Positions 6,499 through 14,577 of a stretch of DNA of 17,586 nucleotides are shown one piece after another (the first letter of the stretch is position 1; every line of letters starts with the position of its first letter). The notes under the pieces were generated by a model. The model saw only the letters and a list, made by a program, of their open reading frames with translations. It made no database searches and had not been told where the DNA came from. Origin of the DNA: Clostridiales bacterium (GTDB taxonomy: Bacteria; Bacillota; Clostridia; Oscillospirales; JAAYOS01); the NCBI GenBank assembly GCA_012521525.1, contig JAAYMG010000160.1, forward strand, positions 1-17,586, written 5' to 3'. Both the position numbers and the translations under genes were made by a program.

Positions 6499-7971
6499 GT
6501 GGTCAACTTTGAGTATTCCGAGAAGCTTGAAAAGGTAGGCCTCACTTTTGATGACGTACTGCTGGTCCCGGCGGCAAGTGAGGTACTTCCGAAAGAAGTG
6601 GACGTATCCACACATGTGACCAGGAAAATAAAGCTCAACATACCCATAATGAGCGCCGCGATGGATACGGTGACAGAATGCCGTATGGCCATTGCCATTT
6701 CACGTGAAGGCGGGATCGGCGTCATCCATAAGAACATGACGATCGAGCAGCAGGTAGACCAGGTCGATATGGTCAAACGGTCCGAGCACGGGGTCATAAC
6801 TAACCCGTTTTTCCTGTCGCCCGATCATACTCTGCGTGATGCAGAAGATCTGATGGCCAAATACCGCATATCGGGAGTACCGATATGTTCGGACGGCAAG
6901 CTGGTAGGTATAATCACAAACAGGGATCTGAAGTTTGAGGAGGATATGTCCCGGCCCATCCATGAAGTGATGACTACCCGAAACCTGATCACGGCACCTG
7001 TCGGGACGACCCTTCAGCAAGCCAAGGAGATACTGCGCAGACATAAGATCGAGAAACTTCCCCTTGTGGACGAAAACTTTTCACTCAAAGGCCTCATAAC
7101 GGTCAAGGATATCGAAAAGGCGCAGACATATCCGAACAGGTCGCGTGATGACAATGGGCGTCTTCTTGTCGCCGCAGCTATCGGTGCCACAGGTGATTTC
7201 CTTGAAAGGGCCCAGGAACTGGTCAACGCCGGCTGCGACCTGCTGGTGCTGGATTCGGCGCACGGGCACTCGAAAAATATCCTGAATGCCGTCAGCAAAG
7301 TGAAGGAAAAGCTGCCGGGAGCCCAACTGGTTGCGGGAAATATCGCCACGGCGGAAGGTGCGCGCGCGCTGATCGACGCGGGAGCGGACTGCATAAAGGT
7401 GGGGATAGGCCCCGGGTCGATTTGCACCACACGTGTAGTCGCGGGAATAGGCGTGCCGCAGATCACAGCGGTATATGACGCCGCTTGTGTAGCTCACAAG
7501 TTTGGTGTCCCGGTAATAAGCGACGGAGGTATCAAGTACTCCGGAGACATCGTAAAAGCATTGGCTGCAGGGGCCGATGTAGTGATGCTGGGATCCCTGC
7601 TCGCGGGATGCGACGAAAGTCCGGGTGAGGACGAGATCTTCCAGGGTCGTAAGTTCAAGGTATACCGTGGAATGGGATCCATCGCTTCCATGACCAAGGG
7701 AAGCGGCGACCGCTATTTCCAGGAGAACAACGGGAAACTTGTGCCTGAAGGGGTAGAGAGCAGAGTTCCTTACAAGGGCCCGGTCAGCGATACGATTTTC
7801 CAGCTGATCGGCGGACTGCGTGCCGGAATGGGATATTGCGGAGCGGCAACCATAGGCGATCTGCAGGCCAACTCAAAGTTTATACGCATAACGAGCGCCG
7901 GGTTGAAGGAAAGCCATCCCCATGACATCTATATAACAAAAGAAGCTCCCAACTATTCCATATCACCATAA
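6499..7971 (+). CDS. guaB: IMP dehydrogenase
   Basis: GuaB oxidises IMP to XMP with NAD+, the first committed step of GMP synthesis. At 490 residues it has the standard bacterial length. The N-terminal part includes TFDDVLLVPA and PIMSAAMDTVTE. Two CBS domains occupy about 95-210 (GKLVGIITNRDL, SLKGLITVKDIEK). The catalytic loop GIGPGSICTTR carries the nucleophile C309, followed by ISDGGIKYSGDI, and the flap YRGMGSIASM precedes SGDRYF. Start is GTG 6499 after AAAGGAGA (6486-6493). A consensus promoter lies upstream, and an inverted repeat on its -35 suggests repression. The next genes follow without a clear terminator. Confidence 0.98.
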   Translation: MVNFEYSEKLEKVGLTFDDVLLVPAASEVLPKEVDVSTHVTRKIKLNIPIMSAAMDTVTECRMAIAISREGGIGVIHKNMTIEQQVDQVDMVKRSEHGVITNPFFLSPDHTLRDAEDLMAKYRISGVPICSDGKLVGIITNRDLKFEEDMSRPIHEVMTTRNLITAPVGTTLQQAKEILRRHKIEKLPLVDENFSLKGLITVKDIEKAQTYPNRSRDDNGRLLVAAAIGATGDFLERAQELVNAGCDLLVLDSAHGHSKNILNAVSKVKEKLPGAQLVAGNIATAEGARALIDAGADCIKVGIGPGSICTTRVVAGIGVPQITAVYDAACVAHKFGVPVISDGGIKYSGDIVKALAAGADVVMLGSLLAGCDESPGEDEIFQGRKFKVYRGMGSIASMTKGSGDRYFQENNGKLVPEGVESRVPYKGPVSDTIFQLIGGLRAGMGYCGAATIGDLQANSKFIRITSAGLKESHPHDIYITKEAPNYSISP

Positions 7972-7988
7972 ACGGACAGGATCGAACC

Positions 7989-8075
7989 ATGGATTCATCA
8001 AATGGAAGTTTTGCCGTGGTATACCGCGGTTTAGCGTGCATGCCCGGCATCCTGCGGATTGAGGTAGGAACATGA
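7989..8075 (+). CDS. possible 28-residue leader ORF upstream of the phosphoesterase
   Basis: ATG 7989 follows AGGA (7978-7981, 7-nt spacing) and opens a 28-codon frame ending in TGA at 8073-8075. That stop overlaps the phosphoesterase ATG (8072) in an ATGA arrangement. Within it lies an imperfect palindrome, CCGTGG-TATA-CCGCGG (8014-8029). No domain is recognisable. It could be a translationally coupled leader peptide or a chance frame; the phosphoesterase also has its own GAGG site. Confidence 0.3.
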   Translation: MDSSNGSFAVVYRGLACMPGILRIEVGT

Positions 8076-8668
8076 AGATATTGCTTGTCTCGGACGAGGA
8101 AAGTCCGTACATCTGGGACTATTTCGACCCTGAACGCTTCAGGGGCGTTGAGCTTATCGTCTCATGCGGAGATCTCAATTCCGCATACCTTTCTTTTCTT
8201 GCGACCATGATCCCGGCTGAAGTACTATATGTGCACGGAAACCACGACAAAAAATACCTTAAGGACCCGCCCCAGGGGTGCACGAGCATCGAGGACAGGA
8301 TCTTTGTGTATAAAGGCATCCGCTTTTTGGGGCTGGGCGGAAGCAGGAGCCCGCGCGTCATGGAGGGTGAGTTCCAGTTTACGGAGCGCCAGATGAGGCA
8401 CAGGGTCCTGAGGAGGAAATGGGACCTGATAAGACACAGGGGATTTGACGTCCTTGTAACGCATTCACCCGCTAACGGCCTCGGTGACATGCCGGGCACC
8501 TATCATGAAGGGTTTCAGGTGTTTCGCGAGCTGATCGACACCTATCAGCCGCGCTATCATTTTTTCGGACATGTCCACAAACGCTATCACAGCAATCATG
8601 AAGAGATCATCCAATACGGTAAAACCACACTGATAAACGCCTGCGGATATAAGATCATAGAATACTAG
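8072..8668 (+). CDS. metallophosphoesterase family protein
   Basis: This is a compact 198-residue calcineurin-like phosphoesterase, probably cytoplasmic. It carries the metal motifs in order: SDEE (7-10), CGDL (32-35), YVHGNHDK near 54-61, VTHSP near 129-133, and the final GHVHKRY near 165-171. The first motif is D8-E-E rather than the usual D-x-H, so the first metal site may be altered. This small subgroup has no well-known substrate. ATG 8072 follows GAGGTAGGA (8061-8069). It lies between guaB and a BMP-domain gene in one direction, so a role in nucleotide turnover is possible but is only an inference from context. Confidence 0.9.
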   Translation: MKILLVSDEESPYIWDYFDPERFRGVELIVSCGDLNSAYLSFLATMIPAEVLYVHGNHDKKYLKDPPQGCTSIEDRIFVYKGIRFLGLGGSRSPRVMEGEFQFTERQMRHRVLRRKWDLIRHRGFDVLVTHSPANGLGDMPGTYHEGFQVFRELIDTYQPRYHFFGHVHKRYHSNHEEIIQYGKTTLINACGYKIIEY

Positions 8669-8678
8669 CATCGATATT

Positions 8679-8701
8679 CTGCCCGCCGGATCGCCGGGCA
8701 G
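8679..8701 (+). other. GC-rich hairpin between the phosphoesterase and BMP genes
   Basis: CTGCCCG (8679-8685) pairs perfectly with CGGGCAG (8695-8701) around a 9-nt loop, 10 nt after the phosphoesterase stop. No T run follows (GCAAAATGATTT), so it is more likely an RNA-processing or partial-attenuation element than a full terminator. Confidence 0.5.
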
Positions 8702-8750
8702 GCAAAATGATTTATGTGCAGGAACACGGCAGGGAAGAGGTGTGCATCGC

Positions 8751-10649
8751 ATGGTGGACCATAATTCGATCCAGGAATACCTGGCCGCAAGGAAGGCCGG
8801 CAGGAGGTATTTTGCCGAGCATGCCGGGAAGGACGGAAAAAGCGGTTACCTTGACGTGCTGGAAGACAAACTGCGTGAAGTTGAAACGGTCGGGGAAATA
8901 AGGCTCGGGACTTACGAGATACCCCTTGAAAACATCGTGGGGACATACACTGCCGCCCGCAGCACGGCTTTTGCGGGAAACTTCATGCCGCTGCTCGGCG
9001 AGGGGACCGAGTTTGCAGCAAAGTGGCAGTCTTTGTATTTGCATCACATCAAGGAAGGGATAAGCGATCCCATCAAGGTCTATGAGTTTTTGAACGGCTT
9101 CTATGTGCTTGAAGGCAACAAGCGGGTTTCGGTCCTCAATTATGTAGGGGCTTACTCCGTCAGGGCCGACGTGATACGGATCGTTCCCAAGAGGGATCCG
9201 AAGAACAGGGAAACATCAATATATTATGAGATCCTGGACTATAACCCGCAGATCCTTGCATTCGTAGGGATGTGGTTCAGCAAGCGCGGAACTTTCACCA
9301 GGCTCATTGAAGAGGCCAGGAGCTTCTCGGAAAAAGTGCCCGAGCTGAAGGGAAAGAAGCCCCATGAATGGCTGCCGCAGGTTTTCAGGGACTTCGCGCG
9401 GCAATACAAGGCCGCGGGTTTCGGCTCGTTGAATTTGACGACAGGAGACGCTTTTGTCGAGTTTGTCAAGATATACGGTTTCCCATACAGGGAGCCATAC
9501 GAACTGCTCGGTCACAGGGTCCGCAACTGTGAAGGGCAATTCAGGCTTGCGGCAGGGAAGGACGGACAGAGAGCAATTGATGTGGATGATATAGGAAGGA
9601 CCGGAAGACTGAAACTGATACCGAGGATTTCACAGCGCAAGGCAAGAGCTGTCTTTGTGTATAGGTCGCCGTATGACAAGTCACCGAGAACGCGCGCGCA
9701 CGAATACGGCCGTCTGCAGGCGGAAAAGCGTCTGGAAGGACGCATCGTGACCGAGGCGGTATATGGGGTCAGCGAAAAGGATGCCCACAACTGCCTGATC
9801 GAAATAGCAAAGACCAAACCGGATATCATCTTTACCGTAAATTCGAGGTACGGACATGCCTCACTTCAGACATCCCTTGAATCATCGGGTATAATTGTTT
9901 TCAACTGCAACCATACGCAGCCCGGGAAGCGTCTGAACACATATTATTGCAAACTGTACGAGCTGACGTTCATGCTTGGCATACTGGCGGGTTCATACAC
10001 GAAATCAAACAGGATCGGCTTCATAATGCAGCCGCCAAGTATAGTTCGTTCAACCTACGGAATCAACGCTTTCGCCCTCGGTGCCAGGCTCGTAAATCAC
10101 AATGCAAGGGTATTCAGGGCTTCCATGCGCAGCGAATATTCGGCAGTCGAGGACAGGATGCTTAGGGCGGAGCTGGCATCGAAAGGGGTAGACGTAGTAT
10201 TCAGCCAATACCCCAACGAGGATCCCGCCTGGCTGAACAGGTTCGACAATCTGTACGGAATGTTGTGCGCCGTCACGCCAAACGGCAGTGTTTCGGAATA
10301 CCTTGCTACTTCGGCATGGAACTGGGATGTGGTATACACGAAGATCCTCGGTGACTATCTGGAAGGGAATTACGACTTCCTTCTCAAGTCTCCCGAGAGC
10401 ACCATAAATTTCTGGCTCGGTTTGTCCGCAGGCGCCACCGACGTATATATGGCGGACATAGTGCTGGGCCCGCATACGGTAAGGCTTGTAAAAACATTCA
10501 AAAGCCTGCTGGAACAGTCGCTCATCCATCCTTTCAGCGGACCGGTCAAAGACAGCCGGGGGATCGTGAGGATCGGGAAAAATGACATACCGACATTGCT
10601 CGATATACAGAACATGCAGTGGATGTGCGATATAATACATGAAGAATGA
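8751..10649 (+). CDS. cytoplasmic protein joining a ParB-like segment to a BMP (PnrA/Med-type) ligand-binding domain
   Basis: This 632-residue protein has three parts. The N-terminal third has a basic start (YLAARKAGRRYF) and the segment YVLEGNKRVSVLNYV near residues 118-132, which resembles the ParB/sulfiredoxin-fold box II (G-x-x-R). The middle (about 150-255) is not recognised. From about 298 to the end it matches the BMP periplasmic-binding fold (KARAVFVYRSPYDKS, KPDIIFTVNSRYGHASL, LAGSYTKSNRIGFIM), a family that binds purine nucleosides in PnrA. No signal peptide or lipobox is present, so it should act inside the cell. Start ATG 8751 is chosen for GAAGAGG (8734-8740); GTG 8742 is too close to it. 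It may be transcribed with guaB. Function is unknown. Confidence 0.85.
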   Translation: MVDHNSIQEYLAARKAGRRYFAEHAGKDGKSGYLDVLEDKLREVETVGEIRLGTYEIPLENIVGTYTAARSTAFAGNFMPLLGEGTEFAAKWQSLYLHHIKEGISDPIKVYEFLNGFYVLEGNKRVSVLNYVGAYSVRADVIRIVPKRDPKNRETSIYYEILDYNPQILAFVGMWFSKRGTFTRLIEEARSFSEKVPELKGKKPHEWLPQVFRDFARQYKAAGFGSLNLTTGDAFVEFVKIYGFPYREPYELLGHRVRNCEGQFRLAAGKDGQRAIDVDDIGRTGRLKLIPRISQRKARAVFVYRSPYDKSPRTRAHEYGRLQAEKRLEGRIVTEAVYGVSEKDAHNCLIEIAKTKPDIIFTVNSRYGHASLQTSLESSGIIVFNCNHTQPGKRLNTYYCKLYELTFMLGILAGSYTKSNRIGFIMQPPSIVRSTYGINAFALGARLVNHNARVFRASMRSEYSAVEDRMLRAELASKGVDVVFSQYPNEDPAWLNRFDNLYGMLCAVTPNGSVSEYLATSAWNWDVVYTKILGDYLEGNYDFLLKSPESTINFWLGLSAGATDVYMADIVLGPHTVRLVKTFKSLLEQSLIHPFSGPVKDSRGIVRIGKNDIPTLLDIQNMQWMCDIIHEE

Positions 10650-10665
10650 TATACCTTTACGGGTA

Positions 10666-10694
10666 TTGATATATTTTTAACAAAGTCATATAAT
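10666..10694 (+). promoter_or_regulatory. sigma-A promoter of the sugar dehydrogenase/GGDEF operon
   Basis: TTGATA (10666-10671), a 17-bp spacer and TATAAT (10689-10694) form a near-consensus promoter just after the BMP gene stop. It gives a leader of about 118 nt before the dehydrogenase ATG, in which I see no known riboswitch. Confidence 0.82.
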
Positions 10695-10818
10695 TTACTC
10701 GTAAGTGCGGATAATGCAGGAACCTGTCGATTACTTAAGCGAATGGCATCGTTATTTGATATACGTCTATAAATTAGATCAGAGATTTTTCACCGGAATT
10801 TGTAATTTGGAGGAGTTT

Positions 10819-12045
10819 ATGTTTAAAGTAGCGGTCATAGGTCTGGGATATATCGGGCTTCCAACTGCCCTGTCCCTTGCTGCAAACGGCATCCATACGA
10901 TAGGTGTCGATATAAATCCGAAGGTGGTCGAGACGCTGCGCTCCGGCAAAGTGACCTTTAATGAGAAGGGACTTGAGGAGCTGTTCAACAGGGCGGTAGA
11001 AAAAGGCATCAGCTTCATGACCGAGTACCCTGTTGCCGATATGTATATTTGCGCCGTTCCGACCCCTTACGATAAAAATTCCAAGAAGGTAGACCCTACT
11101 TTCGTCGTAAAGGCGGTCGAATCGGTAGTTGAGGTCGCTCCCAAAGGCAGCATAGTTGTAATAGAATCCACTATATCGCCCGGTACTGTTGATCGCTATA
11201 TAAGACCGATTTTTGACAGAAAGGGCTTGAAACTGGGTACTGACATCCATATTGCCCATGCACCCGAACGCATTATCCCGGGCAACATGCTGTATGAGCT
11301 GGAGCACAACTCCAGGACGATCGGCGCCGACAGCAGAGAGATCGCCGAGAAAGTCAAACAGGTGTACAGCAGCTTCTGCAAAGGTGATATTGAGATCACA
11401 GATATCCGCACCGCAGAAATGACCAAGGTTGTGGAAAACACATTCCGTGACATTAATATCGCGTACGCAAATGAGCTTGCGAAAATCTGCAGATCGGGCG
11501 GCATGGATGTCTATGAGATCATAAGGATCGCAAACAAGCACCCGAGGGTCAATATCCACAATCCCGGGCCGGGCGTTGGCGGTCACTGCATTTCGGTGGA
11601 TTCATGGTTCCTTGTGGGGGACTACCCCGGTCTTGCCAATATCATACTGGCGGCGAGGAAAATCAACGACTCCATGCCTGAGTTTGTGCTGGAGCGGATA
11701 TCCGAAATCATGAAGGAAAACGGTATTACTGATGTAAGCCGCATCGGCCTTTACGGACTGACATATAAAGAAAACGTCGATGACACCCGTGAAAGCCCGA
11801 CACTTCAGATGCTGGACTGTATGAAGAGGCATCTGGCGTCCGGCCTGAAAGTATACGACCCATATATCAGGGAAAAGCTGGTGGACGGACAGGTCTTCGA
11901 CTTCAAGGAATTTCTCGATCAGATCGACATGATCGTCATAATGGTCGGACATGCCCATCTGATAGAAAATATGGATATGATCGCGGACAAAGTGATATTC
12001 GATACGCGAAATGTTTGCCACTTCAAGCATGCATATAAGCTGTAG
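10819..12045 (+). CDS. wecC: nucleotide-sugar dehydrogenase, UDP-ManNAc dehydrogenase (WecC) type
   Basis: It probably oxidises UDP-N-acetylmannosamine to UDP-N-acetylmannosaminuronate with NAD+, for surface polysaccharide. The 408-residue protein has the Rossmann motif GLGYIGLPTA at 7-16 and the IESTISPGTVD segment near 115-125. APERIIPGN is near 148. The active-site Cys257 is in GVGGHCISVDSW, and the C-terminal UDP-binding domain includes GLTYKENVDDTRESP. GLGYIGLP and GGHCISVD favour the WecC branch over UDP-glucose dehydrogenase, though other UDP-HexNAc substrates are possible. ATG 10819 follows GGAGGAG (10809-10815); upstream in-frame starts lack a binding site. No other polysaccharide gene is in the window; the downstream partner is a diguanylate cyclase. 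Confidence 0.9.
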   Translation: MFKVAVIGLGYIGLPTALSLAANGIHTIGVDINPKVVETLRSGKVTFNEKGLEELFNRAVEKGISFMTEYPVADMYICAVPTPYDKNSKKVDPTFVVKAVESVVEVAPKGSIVVIESTISPGTVDRYIRPIFDRKGLKLGTDIHIAHAPERIIPGNMLYELEHNSRTIGADSREIAEKVKQVYSSFCKGDIEITDIRTAEMTKVVENTFRDINIAYANELAKICRSGGMDVYEIIRIANKHPRVNIHNPGPGVGGHCISVDSWFLVGDYPGLANIILAARKINDSMPEFVLERISEIMKENGITDVSRIGLYGLTYKENVDDTRESPTLQMLDCMKRHLASGLKVYDPYIREKLVDGQVFDFKEFLDQIDMIVIMVGHAHLIENMDMIADKVIFDTRNVCHFKHAYKL

Positions 12046-12102
12046 CAGCAGATATAAGATTGCGCGCAACGGAGGGCTGCAACTGTAAAGGGAGGGATCA
12101 GT

Positions 12103-13266
12103 GTGCGTGGCAAAAGGGCGTTGATCGCATCGCAAACAGTAATATTGCTGGCATCGGCAGTTTTTGCCATATTCCATATATACACGCTTGCGATCAGAGG
12201 CAGGGCTTCTGTAGAGGACTTGTTCCCTGTTGCTGCGGCAATATCGTTCGCAATCATACTTGCAACCTGTGCTGTAATGTTCATTGCAGATAAACTTTCG
12301 GGAGGCTCGGACGGGAAGGGTACGGACGAAACAGGATCGGACCCGATGCTTGAGTATCTGCCGATGATCATGACAAAGCTGGGCTGCATAGTCTTTGAGT
12401 ACGATTGCAAAGATGACAGTATAAGATTATCCGAATCAGTGGACGGAAAGGACTCCCCATTGATCATTGATGGATTCCTGAGCTCGCTGGAAAGCAACCC
12501 GCGGATACATCCGTCCGACGTCTACAGGCTGCGTGAGTTTACGGTTTCCACGGACAGCAAGGACGGTTTGAGTACCATTGAGATCCGTCTTGCGATGGAC
12601 GGGGGAGAGTACATATGGTATTCGATCAAAGCTTTTAAGGTGTTTATCGGCGAGAGGTCAAAGGTCATCGGATCGATAAGCAACATCCATGAGATGAAGG
12701 AAGAAAGGCAGCGGCTTATCGAGAAGGCGAACACTGACCCGCTGACGGGACTTTACACAAGGGACGTCATCAGGCAGAAGGTCAATGATTTTCTCATGTT
12801 CAGGGGCGAAAACGAGGTCGGTACCCTTTTCCATATTGATGTGGACAACTTCAAGGAAATGAACGACCTCCTGGGCCATACCATGGGGGACAAGGTGCTT
12901 GTGGATTTCGCCCAGTCGCTTCGGATCGCATGTCCCAACAACGCAGTGATATGCAGGATGGGAGGGGACGAATTTGCCATCTTCCTTCCGGAATGCGGAA
13001 GCGCCGAAAAGGCCAAGGAAGTGGGAGAGTACATAGTCAGCAGTGTCCAGAGGACATATTCGAACAATGTCAACAGCAGGACCCTTTCAATAAGTATGGG
13101 AGCCGCGCTGACCTGCGAAAGCGACACGGAATTCAGCCAGGTTTATGACAGGGCGGACAAGGCACTGAGCAATGCGAAAGCGAAGGGAAAAAGCTGTTTT
13201 GAAATATTTGATTATGTTGAGGAGACCAGGCAGTACGAAACGTTTCCCGAGTGGGGGATTTTTTGA
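12103..13266 (+). CDS. membrane-anchored diguanylate cyclase (GGDEF domain)
   Basis: It should make cyclic di-GMP from two GTP. The 387-residue protein has two N-terminal membrane helices (about 7-29 and 41-62) and a PAS-like region (about 85-195, ending in the PAC-like IGSISNIHEMKEER). Its GGDEF domain (about 208-370) has TDPLTGLYTR, HIDVDNFKEMNDLLGH and an intact G287-G-D-E-F291. The RxxD inhibitory site expected at 278-281 is absent (P-N-N-A), so feedback inhibition by product at that site is unlikely. Start is GTG 12103 after GGAGGG (12091-12096, 6-nt spacing). It lies 57 nt after the sugar dehydrogenase with no terminator between, so the two are probably cotranscribed. Confidence 0.94.
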   Translation: MRGKRALIASQTVILLASAVFAIFHIYTLAIRGRASVEDLFPVAAAISFAIILATCAVMFIADKLSGGSDGKGTDETGSDPMLEYLPMIMTKLGCIVFEYDCKDDSIRLSESVDGKDSPLIIDGFLSSLESNPRIHPSDVYRLREFTVSTDSKDGLSTIEIRLAMDGGEYIWYSIKAFKVFIGERSKVIGSISNIHEMKEERQRLIEKANTDPLTGLYTRDVIRQKVNDFLMFRGENEVGTLFHIDVDNFKEMNDLLGHTMGDKVLVDFAQSLRIACPNNAVICRMGGDEFAIFLPECGSAEKAKEVGEYIVSSVQRTYSNNVNSRTLSISMGAALTCESDTEFSQVYDRADKALSNAKAKGKSCFEIFDYVEETRQYETFPEWGIF

Positions 13267-13314
13267 GAGACAAGAGAACCGGAGCGGACAGGGAGATCCT
13301 GTACCTGCTCATAT

Positions 13315-13356
13315 AACAGATGAAAGGACGGCATTTTAGCCGTCCTTTCATCTGTT
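13315..13356. terminator. bidirectional terminator between convergent GGDEF and serA genes
   Basis: A perfect 18-bp stem pairs AACAGATGAAAGGACGGC (13315-13332) with its complement (13339-13356) around a 6-nt loop. The inner GGACGGC/GCCGTCC stem is flanked by AAA and TTT, so each strand presents a GC stem followed by a short T run. It lies between the stop codons of two convergent genes. Confidence 0.85.
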
Positions 13357-13398
13357 AATGGGGGGTAGTTTATTTTGATTTGTATGAAAAAGATCGTG

Positions 13399-14577
13399 TC
13401 AGCGGATGGCGCGTACGCGCAGCACACCGTTCAATGAGCGGACATGGTCCAGGGTTTCCTCTGAGATGTCGTCGTCCAGATCGAGTATGGTATATGCGTA
13501 CTCTCCTTTGGACTTGTTCACGAGATTGTGTATATTCAGCCCAAGGGATGAAAATGCGCCTGAAACGGGACTCAACACGTTCGGAATGTTTCTGTGGGTG
13601 ACACAGATCCTCGTCTTGCAGGAACGCGGCGCCTCAACTTCCGGGAAGTTTACGGAGTTGGTTATATTTCCGTTCTCCAGGAAATCCATCAACTGCTTTA
13701 CCGCCATCTCGGCGCAGTTTTCCTCGCTTTCCGGCGTGGAAGCTCCGAGGTGGGGGATCGCTATGACACCCGGATGCCCTATGATCTTGTCGTTGGGGAA
13801 GTCGGTAACATACTTGGCAACGATCCCGCTGTCCAGGGCCTCCAAAAGGTCGTCGGTATTCACAAGCTCACCGCGTGCAAGGTTTATGATGCGGACGCCG
13901 CGTTTCATGCAGGCGAAGGCCCTCTTGTCGATCATGTCCTTGGTTTCCGAAGTCGCCGGAGCGTGAAGCGTGATATAGTCAGACTGTTCATATACAGTCC
14001 TGTAGTCAGGTGCATACATAACGCTGCGGGAGAGACCCCAGGCGCTTTTTACCGAGAGGTAGGGGTCGCAGCCCAATACGTTCATGCCGAGGGAAACCGC
14101 CGCATTCGCCACGAGTCCGCCGATGGCGCCCAGACCGATGATGCCCAGGGTCTTGCCAAGCAGCTCCGGACCTACGAACGCACTCTTTCCCTTCTCGACC
14201 AGCGGAGAGACTTCGTCACCTTTGCCTTTCAGGGTTTTGACCCATTCGATGCCGCCGATGATATCCCTCGAACTGAGCAGCAGCGCGCATATGACCAGTT
14301 CCTTGACGGCATTGGCATTGGCTCCGGGAGTGTTGAATACCACGATGCCCTTCTCGGAGCATGCTTTTACGGGTATATTGTTCGTACCTGCCCCGGCGCG
14401 GACGATGCAGTAGAGGTCGTCTCCGAACTCACGGGAGTGCAGGTCGGCCGATCTGACGAGGATCGCGTCCGGGGATGCGACGTCGTCAGATATTTCATAG
14501 CGGCCGCTTTTGCGAAGTATGGCAAGAGCTGCGGGAGAAATTTTATTCAGTGTCTGTATTCGGTACAACTTGTTCAC
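13399..14577 (-). CDS. serA: D-3-phosphoglycerate dehydrogenase, short ACT-domain form
   Basis: It oxidises 3-phosphoglycerate to 3-phosphohydroxypyruvate with NAD+, the first step of serine synthesis. The 392-residue protein has the NAD motif G148-L-G-A-I-G153, the substrate/NAD loop NLARGELVN with R235, and the catalytic H276 in PHLGAST. A C-terminal ACT domain (about 322-392, NVLSPVSGAFSSLGLNIHNL) may give serine feedback. The position of the catalytic Glu in long SerA enzymes appears to hold Asp263 (DFPND). Start is GTG at 14577-14575, which overlaps the serC TGA as GTGA, so it is translationally coupled to serC. It converges on a shared terminator. Confidence 0.95.
   Translation of the reverse strand: MNKLYRIQTLNKISPAALAILRKSGRYEISDDVASPDAILVRSADLHSREFGDDLYCIVRAGAGTNNIPVKACSEKGIVVFNTPGANANAVKELVICALLLSSRDIIGGIEWVKTLKGKGDEVSPLVEKGKSAFVGPELLGKTLGIIGLGAIGGLVANAAVSLGMNVLGCDPYLSVKSAWGLSRSVMYAPDYRTVYEQSDYITLHAPATSETKDMIDKRAFACMKRGVRIINLARGELVNTDDLLEALDSGIVAKYVTDFPNDKIIGHPGVIAIPHLGASTPESEENCAEMAVKQLMDFLENGNITNSVNFPEVEAPRSCKTRICVTHRNIPNVLSPVSGAFSSLGLNIHNLVNKSKGEYAYTILDLDDDISEETLDHVRSLNGVLRVRAIR

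Noticed and set aside
8679..8701. Hairpin as a true terminator
   Set aside because: No T run follows, so it is kept only as a hairpin of unknown role.
10705..10818. N-terminal extension of the sugar dehydrogenase
   Set aside because: The frame is open, but the Rossmann motif begins right after ATG 10819, which has GGAGGAG; upstream starts have no binding site and lie at the predicted transcript start.
12278..12990. I-site (RxxD) in the GGDEF protein
   Set aside because: The expected positions read P-N-N-A, so the site is absent.
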